Below are positions 19,117 through 26,369 of a stretch of 64,000 bases of DNA, piece by piece. The translations under genes were made by a program, and so were the position numbers. The stretch comes from Nocardia otitidiscaviarum NBRC 14405. Its GTDB lineage: Bacteria > Actinomycetota > Actinomycetes > Mycobacteriales > Mycobacteriaceae. The stretch lies in the NCBI RefSeq assembly GCF_000308635.1, contig NZ_BAGD01000028.1, forward strand, positions 54,365-118,364, in the 5' to 3' direction. The notes beneath the pieces were generated by a model. It was not told the origin of the DNA, searched no databases, and worked only from the letters and a program-made list of their open reading frames with translations. Numbering within the stretch: the stretch's first letter is position 1; each line of letters starts with the position of its first letter.

Positions 19117-19145
19117 GCCCGGCCTGCCTCGTGGCGCACTGATCG

Positions 19146-19168
19146 GTGCGTGCCCGTTGGGTGCGCAC
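19146..19168 (+). terminator. sepH terminator
   Basis: Stem GTGCGTGCCC / GGGTGCGCAC of 10 bp including two G-U pairs, loop GTT, 30 bp after the sepH stop codon. Confidence 0.6.
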
Positions 19169-19468
19169 GCCCCGGGCGCTGGAAATTTGCTCTTGTTCCG
19201 ATAGGGTGGCCACACGATTGCGTGTGCACGGGCGGGATTTCCGGGCTCCGGACCGTCGGGCAGTGTGACTACCTGCTGATTCACTGTGCTGGAGCATACC
19301 GACCGATTCGTCCGATAGGGCTGACCGCGATCACATCGCCCGGGTGTCCGCCGCGCCCGGAAAGTCCTTGCGCAACCACGCCATTTCGGGCCTGACGGGG
19401 GTAGATTTCTTGGTGATGGCAGTGATTGCCGAGTCGATCACACGCTGGCTGGGCATTCGACCATTTAA

Positions 19469-19489
19469 TGTAGCTCGATAATAGCTACA
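19469..19489 (+). promoter_or_regulatory. Inverted repeat before the DUF6928-like gene
   Basis: TGTAGCT (19469-19475) and AGCTACA (19483-19489) form perfect 7-bp inverted arms with an AT-rich 7-bp spacer, 36 bp before the preferred start. It sits where a promoter or operator would be expected; its AT content is well above that of the surroundings. Confidence 0.45.
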
Positions 19490-19524
19490 CTTGGGATGCA
19501 ATGATCTCGGGAGGTGTCGCGCCT

Positions 19525-20301
19525 GTGCCGTCCACAGTCTCCTCGCTCTGGTACGTCGACGCCCCCGATCCGGTAGCCGTCCTGCGCGCCCACCCCGGCC
19601 CCGATCCCGATGCCGCCTTCGCCCTGGCCAAGCAGCTCAATCCGGATCGCGACGTGGTGCCCGCGGCCTCCGGCACCATGAAGGTCTGGGCCGGACCCGA
19701 TCCCGGATCCGTCTATATCGGCTGCTATCCCGGCGTCACGGTGGTGTGCTCGACCCAGGCCGCTCTGGCCCGTCCGACCCGACTGCCGGAACTGCTGGTG
19801 CGCCCCTTGGCGTCCGAGCACACCTATCTCGTCTCCTACGACCTCGCCATGGGCTGGGGTGCGTTCGCGTACTGGGAGCGGGGAGAATTCCGCCGCTCCT
19901 TCAGCGCCACCCGGGCGAACATCCTCGAGGACGAGGGTCTGCCCCGGGTCTGGGAGCGGCCGTACTGGGCCGGGGAGCATCCGATCCAGCTGCGTGCCGG
20001 GGAACTGCCCGACCCGCAGTTCCTGCCTTTCGACCCACCGGATTTCGCGGACGCCGCCAATGCCGAATGGCTCGGCTTCCGCTACCGCAACGGCGCGACC
20101 AGCGCCCCCGGCGTCGCCCCGGAGGACATTCCGACCCTCGCGGATATGCCGCTGGCACCGGAGGAGATCGAGGTCTGCGGTTTCTCCCTGTTCCCCAAGG
20201 GACAGGCCCCCAAGCCCGAGGCTCCCGCCGAACCCGACCACGAACACAATGGGAAACGCGGGCTGTTCCACTGGCTGCGCGGCCGCGACCGCGTGAGCTG
20301 A
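19525..20301 (+). CDS. Conserved actinobacterial protein, probably DUF6928 family
   Basis: 258 residues. The start SSLWYVDAPDPVAVLRAHP and the repeated aromatic motifs (GSVYIGCYPGVTVV, HTYLVSYDLAMGWGAFAYWE, EWLGFRYRNG) resemble the family I remember as DUF6928; function unknown. Soluble, mixed alpha/beta, with an acidic C-terminal tail ending in KRGLFHWLRGRD. GTG 19525 has GGGAGG about 10 nt upstream; ATG 19501 would put that Shine-Dalgarno sequence inside the gene. Confidence 0.72.
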   Translation: MPSTVSSLWYVDAPDPVAVLRAHPGPDPDAAFALAKQLNPDRDVVPAASGTMKVWAGPDPGSVYIGCYPGVTVVCSTQAALARPTRLPELLVRPLASEHTYLVSYDLAMGWGAFAYWERGEFRRSFSATRANILEDEGLPRVWERPYWAGEHPIQLRAGELPDPQFLPFDPPDFADAANAEWLGFRYRNGATSAPGVAPEDIPTLADMPLAPEEIEVCGFSLFPKGQAPKPEAPAEPDHEHNGKRGLFHWLRGRDRVS

Positions 20302-20376
20302 GTGGCTATCGCCGCCGGTGCGCGTGACCGGTCGCCTTCGCCGCGTGTGACAGCGACACGCCGCATACCGAGCAGT

Positions 20377-20430
20377 CGCGGCCACACAGATCAGCGCGGC
20401 TACACGGATCGGCGCGGCTACACGCCGATC
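20377..20430. repeat. 18-bp short tandem repeat, about 2.6 copies
   Basis: Units at 20377-20394, 20395-20412 and a diverging third at 20413-20430, all starting CGCGGC(C/T)ACAC. The third copy overlaps the 3' end of the DUF2537 gene. Confidence 0.6.
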
Positions 20431-20714
20431 AGCAGTGCGATCCAGCCCAGCAGCACACCCGCTCCCAGCCCCGCGATCACCCACCGCGTGACCGGCGCGA
20501 ACCGCCACCGCCACGCCGTGGGAAGCACTCCGCCCACCGCGACCAGATTCACCGCGATGGACAGCAGCGGATGCACCTGCGCCAGTGCCGCGCCGAAGGC
20601 GTACACGCCGCACGCGGTGAGCAGCGCGACCATGACCACGACGGTCAGACCGGCCGCCCACGGGGTCGGCTCGGAGTACCCGTACCCGTAGGGTCCATCC
20701 GGCGGATAGGTCAC
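20418..20714 (-). CDS. DUF2537 membrane protein
   Basis: 98 residues with three or more hydrophobic helices after a Tyr/Pro/Gly-rich head (PPDGPYGYGYSEPTPWAAGL). Matches DUF2537 and, by position beside the TrmH-type gene, Rv0882. Its ATG overlaps the stop codon of the upstream methyltransferase gene by 4 bp, so the two are translationally coupled. Function unknown. Confidence 0.85.
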   Translation of the reverse strand: MTYPPDGPYGYGYSEPTPWAAGLTVVVMVALLTACGVYAFGAALAQVHPLLSIAVNLVAVGGVLPTAWRWRFAPVTRWVIAGLGAGVLLGWIALLIGV

Positions 20715-21520
20715 TGTGTCCTGACTCTCTCGTAGAAGGCCATGGCGGCCGCGGTGGCCACATTAAGCGAATCGGTCCCCGGTGTCATGGGGATCCGCGC
20801 GCGGATGTCGCAGGCCCGCATGGTGTCCTCGGTCAGGCCGGGACCCTCGGCGCCGAGCAGCAGCGCCACCTTCGCTCCGGTCATGGCGGTGGCCAGGGTG
20901 GGCGCGGCGGGATTCGGGGTCAGGGCGACGGTCTGGAAGCCGTTGGCGCGCAGCAGGTCCAATCCGCCCGGCAGCTCCGGCAGCTGCGCGAACGGCACCC
21001 GCAGCACATGTCCCATGGACACCCGCACCGAGCGCCGGTACAGCGGATCCGAGCAGCGGTCGCCGAACAGCACCGCGTCCGCGCCGAGTCCGGCGGCATT
21101 GCGGAAGATGGATCCGATGTTCTCGTGATCGTTCACGCCCTCCAGCACCGCGACCGTGCGGGCGGTCGCCAGCTCCTGCTCGGCGGACAGCTGCGGCGGC
21201 CGCCGGGCGGCGGCCAGCACGCCCCGGTTGAGGTGGAACCCCACCACCCGCGCCATCACCTCGGCCGAGGCGCGGTAGTACGGCACGTCGACCCCGGCCA
21301 GGTCCTCGGCCAGCTGCTCGTGCCGCCGCGCCGTGCCCAGCAGGGCGAAGGGGCGGAACCGGGAGCTCAGCATGCGCTGCACGACCACCACGCCCTCCGC
21401 GATGACCAGACCTTTCCCGCCCGGGAGGTCCGGTCGGCGGTCGGCATTGCTGAGGTCGCGGAAGTCGGCGACACGCGGATCGGCGGGGTCGTCGATATCG
21501 ATCACTTCGGCCACGGGCAA
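20711..21520 (-). CDS. TrmH/SpoU-family RNA 2'-O-methyltransferase
   Basis: 269 residues. An N-terminal substrate-binding region is followed by the SPOUT (alpha/beta-knot) domain with its three motifs: VLEGVNDHENIGSIFRNAAG, VALLLGAEGPGLT and IPMTPGTDSLNVATAAAMAF. The Asn/Glu/Arg of motif 1 and the Ser/Leu/Asn of motif 3 bind AdoMet and catalyse 2'-O-ribose methylation of rRNA or tRNA; the exact target is unknown. Probable ortholog of Rv0881. Start is TTG 21520 or GTG 21514; a GGCAGGA sequence lies just upstream of both. Confidence 0.9.
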   Translation of the reverse strand: MPVAEVIDIDDPADPRVADFRDLSNADRRPDLPGGKGLVIAEGVVVVQRMLSSRFRPFALLGTARRHEQLAEDLAGVDVPYYRASAEVMARVVGFHLNRGVLAAARRPPQLSAEQELATARTVAVLEGVNDHENIGSIFRNAAGLGADAVLFGDRCSDPLYRRSVRVSMGHVLRVPFAQLPELPGGLDLLRANGFQTVALTPNPAAPTLATAMTGAKVALLLGAEGPGLTEDTMRACDIRARIPMTPGTDSLNVATAAAMAFYERVRTQ

Positions 21521-21625
21521 ACATCCTGCCCTGGCGACATACGCGGCCCGGCTCCGGACCCGCGCCGCACGTCGTCATAAGGTGAAGCACGACCGCAGGA
21601 TCCCCGATCGTGAAGAGGACAGCGT

Positions 21626-21988
21626 ATGAGCAACAAGCCGGTAGTCGAATTCCAAGAAGGCCCCGCGCCCGCCGAGCTGGTGATCAAGGACCTGGAGGTG
21701 GGCACCGGTCCCGAGGCGAAGCCGGGCGACAAGGTCGACGTGCACTACGTCGGCGTCGAGTACGACACCGGTGAGGAGTTCGATTCGTCCTGGAACCGCG
21801 GCGAGTCCATCGACTTCCCGCTGAACAACCTCATCCGGGGCTGGCAGGAGGGCATCCCGGGGATGAAGGTCGGCGGCCGCCGCCAGCTCACCATCCCCCC
21901 GGAGCTCGCCTACGGCCCGGCCGGCGCCGGACACCAGCTCTCCGGCAAGACCCTCGTCTTCATCATCGACCTGCTCGGCGTGAGCTGA
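21626..21988 (+). CDS. FKBP-type peptidyl-prolyl cis-trans isomerase
   Basis: 120 residues, one FKBP domain: GDKVDVHYVGVEYDTGEEFDSS, IDFPL, the core Trp-containing GWQEGIPGMKVGGRR, LTIPPELAYGP and LVFIIDLLGV. No signal peptide, so a cytoplasmic foldase. ATG 21626 follows GAAGAGGACAG. Monocistronic, ended by two hairpins. Confidence 0.96.
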   Translation: MSNKPVVEFQEGPAPAELVIKDLEVGTGPEAKPGDKVDVHYVGVEYDTGEEFDSSWNRGESIDFPLNNLIRGWQEGIPGMKVGGRRQLTIPPELAYGPAGAGHQLSGKTLVFIIDLLGVS

Positions 21989-22005
21989 TCGGGTTCACAC
22001 GTGGT

Positions 22006-22074
22006 CGTGCCCGCCGCGCATCAGCACGGCGGGCACGAGTCGCGTAAGGGGGGAGTGCCCGCGACGGCGGGCAC
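22006..22074. terminator. Two tandem hairpins between convergent genes
   Basis: Hairpin 1 has an 11-bp stem CGTGCCCGCCG / CGGCGGGCACG (22006-22037) with a 10-nt loop. Hairpin 2 has an 8-bp stem GTGCCCGC / GCGGGCAC (22055-22074) with loop GACG. They share the GTGCCCGC core, so arms of one could also pair with the other. They lie between the FKBP gene (+) and the small membrane protein gene (-). Confidence 0.75.
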
Positions 22075-22090
22075 GGCGGGATACCGGGTG

Positions 22091-22387
22091 TCAACCGACG
22101 ACGGCGTTCATGATGGTGCCCGCACTGGTGGCCGTCGCACCGCCGAGCATGGCGTTGGCGACCATCTTCGGGGACTGGAGTCCGCCGCCACCCCATTTCT
22201 CCCAGGCGAAGCGGCCGCCGCCGTAGGTGATGGCGGCGATGCCGGACATCTGGGCGAACCAGGTGAAATAGCGGAACATCTTCATGAGCTTGTCGGCGGC
22301 CGGTGGGGTTTCCGACGTGGGATTGGTGTACTGCTGTGCCACAACGGTTCCGTACAGGTCGTGCGCGGCGACGAGAATACTGCTCAC
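22091..22387 (-). CDS. Small membrane protein, VirB2/TrbC-pilin-like topology
   Basis: 98 residues, no family confidently recognised. A short N-terminal segment, a polar Pro-rich loop (NPTSETPPAADKL), then two hydrophobic helices (about residues 40-57 and 74-97) separated by GGGRFAWEKWGGGG. This arrangement, including the small-residue-rich second helix, resembles VirB2-like proteins found with actinobacterial conjugation ATPases, but no such ATPase is nearby. GTG 22387 has GAGAGGAA 7 nt upstream. It is the last gene of the leftward hemophore/prrAB cluster, 98 bp after the Pip-like gene. Confidence 0.7.
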   Translation of the reverse strand: MSSILVAAHDLYGTVVAQQYTNPTSETPPAADKLMKMFRYFTWFAQMSGIAAITYGGGRFAWEKWGGGGLQSPKMVANAMLGGATATSAGTIMNAVVG

Positions 22388-22485
22388 GATCAGTTCCTCT
22401 CCGAATACCAGATGGTGGGGATGGAGCTTCTTGTGAAACCGGTCGACCAGAGCAAATCGGGCTAATTCTAAACCCAGTGATCTTG

Positions 22486-23694
22486 TTATTTGCGAACGAT
22501 CTCCACGGGATCGGCGAGGCTGATAGCAATCTGTGACTGCTGTCCGCCGCTGCCCTTCGTGAGCGTCGTCAGCGCCTGATTGGCCTGCTTACCCAGGGTG
22601 GTGGTGACATTCTGGAGCTGGTCCACCCCGCCCGTGAGCGCCTGCATGGCCGCGAGCAACTGCGCCGCGCCCTGATCGGCGAGCTGCGGGATCTGCTCGG
22701 CGAGTTGCGCGCCCTGGCTCAGCTGGGCGCTGGCGTCGCCGAGGCGCACGGCGCCATCGCGCAGCAGCTGACCGATCCGCGTGTCGGGGGTGACCTGAGT
22801 GCCGGTCAACTGTCCGAATCCGGTCAGCTGGGCGCTGGCCTCGTCGGCGACCTTCCGCAGCCCCTCGAGCTGGGTGATGATGTTCGCCAGCTGCGGATCC
22901 GCCGCGAACGGCAGGGCTCGCAACAGCGGCAGCACGGTCGCGAGCCCGTCGCTCAGGGTCGTCGCCGACTGCTGCACCTGGCCGACCGTCACCCCGGTGC
23001 CGTCCAGGGTGTCGGCGAAGGAGTTGGCCTGCGCGGTCGCCGCCGACACCGTCTGCTCGAGCGTGGCGATGGCCGAAGTGATCTGTCCCGCACCCGATTT
23101 CGCGCTCTCCAGGAAGGCCAGCATCTCATCGGCCCCGCCCTGGAACTGCTCCGCGCCGTCGGCCGCCGCCTGCACGCCCGCACCCAGCAGCGTGGCGGTG
23201 AACGCCACCTGCGACACCTGTCCGCGCGCGGAGTTCATGAGTGCGAACACGGTGTCCATCCCGGCCGCGCTGATCTGCCGGGTCACCTCGGTGACCGCGT
23301 CGTTCACCAGGTTCGGGTCGGCGTGGTCGTTCGAGTCCACCTCGACCCGCGCCCGCTGCGGGGCGGCCGTGGCCAGCGACGCGACGGAGGTGGACAGGTC
23401 GGCGGGCAGGGTGACGACCGCCGCGTAGTCGGCGGTGTCGGCCTCGTCGACCACCGCCCACTCGTGCGCGCCGCCCTCGCGCAGGGTGGTGGCGATGCGT
23501 TCGCCGAGGGGGCCCTCGTCCCTATTGACGAGCGCCACGGCGGTGGGTGGATTCGCCGAGCGCAGATAGGTGACCGCGCCGGCGGCGAGCGCCCCGGTCA
23601 CGACGAGGGCGAGCAGTGCGAATAGCAGGCGTTTACGGCCGCGGATTCCGGCGCGATGCGATGCGGTCGAATTCGAGGTGCTGTTGGCGGACAC
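22486..23694 (-). CDS. YhgE/Pip-like protein lacking the C-terminal membrane domain
   Basis: 402 residues. One N-terminal helix (about residues 25-43) is followed by the Pip domain opening (PPTAVALVNRDEGPLGERIA) and a long coiled, Ala/Gln/Thr-rich extracytoplasmic region. It stops at SLADPVEIVRK. In full-length YhgE/Pip proteins, ADPV marks the junction to a C-terminal ABC-2-like block of five or six helices, so this is a natural half-protein or a truncation. The 98 bp downstream contain no continuation in any frame that I can see. GTG start at 23694, 30 bp after prrB. Confidence 0.75.
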   Translation of the reverse strand: MSANSTSNSTASHRAGIRGRKRLLFALLALVVTGALAAGAVTYLRSANPPTAVALVNRDEGPLGERIATTLREGGAHEWAVVDEADTADYAAVVTLPADLSTSVASLATAAPQRARVEVDSNDHADPNLVNDAVTEVTRQISAAGMDTVFALMNSARGQVSQVAFTATLLGAGVQAAADGAEQFQGGADEMLAFLESAKSGAGQITSAIATLEQTVSAATAQANSFADTLDGTGVTVGQVQQSATTLSDGLATVLPLLRALPFAADPQLANIITQLEGLRKVADEASAQLTGFGQLTGTQVTPDTRIGQLLRDGAVRLGDASAQLSQGAQLAEQIPQLADQGAAQLLAAMQALTGGVDQLQNVTTTLGKQANQALTTLTKGSGGQQSQIAISLADPVEIVRK

Positions 23695-23724
23695 GCTTTG
23701 CGACCGTACGGGTACGAAATGTCC

Positions 23725-25140
23725 TCAGCTCTGGCGATTGTCTGAGGGTTCGGTAAGGGATGCGGTGCGATCGGGCAGGTCCAGCACCAACCGTACCCCG
23801 CCGAGCGTGCCGTCGTCGAAATAGGCACGGCCGCCGTGCAATTGCGCCTGTTGTGCGACCAGGGCCAGGCCCAGCCCGGAACCGCCCTTGCTGGCCTGGC
23901 TGCCGCGGAAGAATCGCTCGAACACCGAATAGCGTTCCGCCTCGGGAATTCCGCGACCGTTGTCGTCCACGGAAATGATGATGTGGCCGTTGCGGGCCCG
24001 ATGCGCCGACAGCAGCGCCTCGGTCGCCCGCCCGTGCCGTGCCGAATTGGTGAGGGCGTTGTCGACGGCGAGTCGCAGCCCGGTGGGCAGCCCCCGGGTG
24101 ACCAGTTCGGCATCGGTGTCGATGCGCACCTTCAGGTGGGGGAAGTGCCGCATGGCGTCGTGGGCGGCGGTATCGCAGAGATCGCCCACATCGGTTTCCA
24201 CATGGTCGCGTTCGTCGGTGAGGTCGCCGGCGGCGAGCCGTTCCAGCGCGGCCAGGGTGGCCTCCACCCGGTCCTGGCTGCGCTGGAGATCGGCCAGGAT
24301 CTCCGCGCGCTGTGTCTCGTCCAGGTCCAGGGTGCGCAGCACCTCGAGGTCGGTGCGCATGGCGGTGAGCGGCGTGCGCAGTTCGTGCGCGGAGACGGCG
24401 GCGAAGTCGCGCGCCGTCTCCAGTGCGGCGGCGGTCTCGGCCTGGGCCCGGTCCACCCGGCGCAGCATGGTGTTGACGGCATCGGCCAGCTTCTCGGCCT
24501 CGCGCACACCGGAGCCGTCCACCGGAAGCGGCGCACCGGAATTGGAGGGCCGGCGCTCATCCACCTGCTGGGTCAGATCGGCGATCGGGCGCACCGCGCG
24601 CCCGCCGAACAGCCAGCCCAGCGCGGCGGCGGCGACCACCGCCACCACGGCGGCGACGAGGACCCAGCGCCGCTGCTCGGCGGTGGCCTCGGCGGTCTGC
24701 GTGGTCGGAATGCCGAGGGAGACAACGCGTCCGGGCGGTTGGTTCTGATCGGTGGTGAGCACCCGGTAGGGCACGCCGCCCACGGTGACGGTCTCCGAGC
24801 CCAGCGGTAGCGGCGGCAGTTCGATCCGGGTGCTGTCCACCAGGCCCTGCTGATTGCGGACGGTGATCGCCAGATCCTTGTTGGCCCCGAGGAATTCGAG
24901 CACATTCACCGACAGCACCGGTTCGATGAGCACGATCTGCGAGGCCAGTGTCAACTGCTGGTCGGCCTGGGCGAGATTGTTGCGTTCGATGGCGTAGATG
25001 GTCACCCAGGACAGCGCGGCCACGATGACGGTCGCCCCCAGCGCCGCCGCGGCGGCGACGCGCGTACGCAACGAATACGACCTGGGCGGTCGGGACCGCT
25101 GCTCGGAGCGAGCGAACCACCTCCGCCGGATGGCGTTCAC
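23725..25140 (-). CDS. prrB: PrrB-type sensor histidine kinase
   Basis: 471 residues. Two membrane helices (about residues 25-48 and 170-190) bracket an extracytoplasmic sensor. HAMP domain, HisKA with DFAAVSAHELRTPLTAM (His252 as phosphorylation site), then HATPase: N-box RLAVDNALTNSARHG, G1 VDDNGRGIP, G2 GGSGLGLALVAQQ. The kinase core is very close to M. tuberculosis PrrB as I remember it, including the C-terminal AQLHGGRA. GTG 25140, 28 bp after prrA; the open frame extends into prrA but only out of frame with its coding sense. PrrAB is essential in M. tuberculosis and affects respiration and nitrogen metabolism. Confidence 0.94.
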   Translation of the reverse strand: MNAIRRRWFARSEQRSRPPRSYSLRTRVAAAAALGATVIVAALSWVTIYAIERNNLAQADQQLTLASQIVLIEPVLSVNVLEFLGANKDLAITVRNQQGLVDSTRIELPPLPLGSETVTVGGVPYRVLTTDQNQPPGRVVSLGIPTTQTAEATAEQRRWVLVAAVVAVVAAAALGWLFGGRAVRPIADLTQQVDERRPSNSGAPLPVDGSGVREAEKLADAVNTMLRRVDRAQAETAAALETARDFAAVSAHELRTPLTAMRTDLEVLRTLDLDETQRAEILADLQRSQDRVEATLAALERLAAGDLTDERDHVETDVGDLCDTAAHDAMRHFPHLKVRIDTDAELVTRGLPTGLRLAVDNALTNSARHGRATEALLSAHRARNGHIIISVDDNGRGIPEAERYSVFERFFRGSQASKGGSGLGLALVAQQAQLHGGRAYFDDGTLGGVRLVLDLPDRTASLTEPSDNRQS

Positions 25141-25168
25141 CGCGGCCGTCCGTTCCCGTCGGTGCCCG

Positions 25169-25885
25169 TCACTTCGGTGCTCGCAGCACGAATCCGACCC
25201 CGCGGATGGTGTGCAGCAGTCGCGGCGTTCCATCGGACTCCAGCTTGCGCCGCAGGTAGCCGACGAAGACGTCCACCACATTGGTGTCGGCGGCGAAGTC
25301 GTAGCCCCACACCAGCTCCAGCAGCCGCTCCCGGCTCAGCACCACCCCGGCGCTGCGGGCCAGGGTGGACAGCAGCTCGAATTCCCGCTTGGTGAGCTCG
25401 ATCTCCTTGCCGTGCAGCAGTGCCCGGTATCCGGCCACATCCACCTCGAGCGGTCCGACGGTGATGCCGCCCGGGGTGGTCGGCGCGGCGGTATCGCTGC
25501 GGCGGCGCAGCAATGCGCGGATCCGAGCCACCAACTCGGCCAGGACGAAGGGTTTGACCAGATAATCGTCGGCCCCCGACTCCAGTCCGGCGATGCGGTC
25601 GTCGACGGAACTGCGCGCCGAGAGCACGCAGATGGGCACCTCGTTGCCCATGGCGCGCAGCGCCGTCACCACCCCGGCCCCGTCCAGGACCGGCATATTC
25701 ATATCGAGCACCACCGCGTCCGGTGACTCCTCGGTCACGGCGCGCAGGGCCGCGGCTCCGTCCCGGGCGATCACCACCCGGAACCCGGAGAGCCGCAGCC
25801 CGCGTTCGACGGAGGCGAGCACATCCTCGTCGTCGTCGACTACCAGCACGGTCGGGGTCTCTCCGCGTTCGGCCACGGTGTCCAT
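25169..25885 (-). CDS. prrA: PrrA response regulator
   Basis: 238 residues. Receiver domain with acidic pocket [20 protein letters not shown], phospho-acceptor Asp61 in [13 protein letters not shown], Ser in [13 protein letters not shown] and Lys in [14 protein letters not shown]. It is followed by an OmpR-type winged helix ([20 protein letters not shown] and [20 protein letters not shown]). It is nearly collinear with mycobacterial PrrA. ATG 25885 lies 16 bp after the stop of the hemophore-like gene, so both are probably in one transcript with prrB downstream. Confidence 0.96.
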   Translation of the reverse strand: MDTVAERGETPTVLVVDDDEDVLASVERGLRLSGFRVVIARDGAAALRAVTEESPDAVVLDMNMPVLDGAGVVTALRAMGNEVPICVLSARSSVDDRIAGLESGADDYLVKPFVLAELVARIRALLRRRSDTAAPTTPGGITVGPLEVDVAGYRALLHGKEIELTKREFELLSTLARSAGVVLSRERLLELVWGYDFAADTNVVDVFVGYLRRKLESDGTPRLLHTIRGVGFVLRAPK

Positions 25886-25901
25886 TTTGGCGCAGGCGGG
25901 G

Positions 25902-26297
25902 TCAGTAGTTGTGGCAGGACTCCGCGACGGCCTGGATGGCGGCGGCGATTCCACCCGCCCGCGGGTCGTTCTCGGCCTGGGCGGCGGCCTCCGGATTCGC
26001 GCGGACGTAGGCGTCGAATTCGGCCTGGCGCGCCTCGACGGGCTGGTCGAACTTGGCCCGCAGTTCGGCCTTGGTGTCGGGGTTCTGGTCCAGGAACTGG
26101 GCCAGCGCGGGGGCCTTGTCGTGCAACGCGGCATCGACCTGGTCGAAGGTGCAGGTGGAGGTGAGCAGCGGCGCGACCATATCGGCGGGCGCGGCGGCGG
26201 CCGTCGCGGGGAAGAGCCAGACGGACACCGCGGTGAGAGCGCCGAAGGCTCCCGCGGCGGCGATGGTGCGGCGCGGACGGCTGTGCGTGGATGACAT
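25902..26297 (-). CDS. Secreted hemophore-related protein
   Basis: 131 residues. Sec-type signal peptide with [17 protein letters not shown] and cleavage near ATAAAAPA. The mature part is all-helical with two cysteines ([17 protein letters not shown] and AESCHNY), the pattern of the hemophore family (Rv0203/Rv1174c type; helical haem-binding exported proteins). The haem ligand Tyr could be the C-terminal Tyr, but this is not certain. It is the first gene of the leftward cluster before prrA (16-bp gap). Confidence 0.8.
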   Translation of the reverse strand: MSSTHSRPRRTIAAAGAFGALTAVSVWLFPATAAAAPADMVAPLLTSTCTFDQVDAALHDKAPALAQFLDQNPDTKAELRAKFDQPVEARQAEFDAYVRANPEAAAQAENDPRAGGIAAAIQAVAESCHNY

Positions 26298-26369
26298 GCG
26301 CCCGACGCTAGGCCACCCGCTCGAGAGCCCGATGAACCGATTCTGAGAAGTTCTTGAAGAGTGAACCGC

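Larger units (their letters stand above)
19117..19524. other. 408-bp intergenic stretch between sepH and the DUF6928-like gene
   Basis: It contains a terminator-like hairpin for sepH (19146-19168) and a 7-bp inverted repeat (19469-19489) shortly before the next gene. The middle part has no coding potential or recognisable RNA. Confidence 0.5.

Noticed and set aside
25141..25281. Extended N-terminus of the PrrB kinase reaching into prrA
   Set aside because: The extra residues are the prrA gene read in another frame and resemble no sensor sequence; the GTG 25140 start gives the usual PrrB N-terminus.
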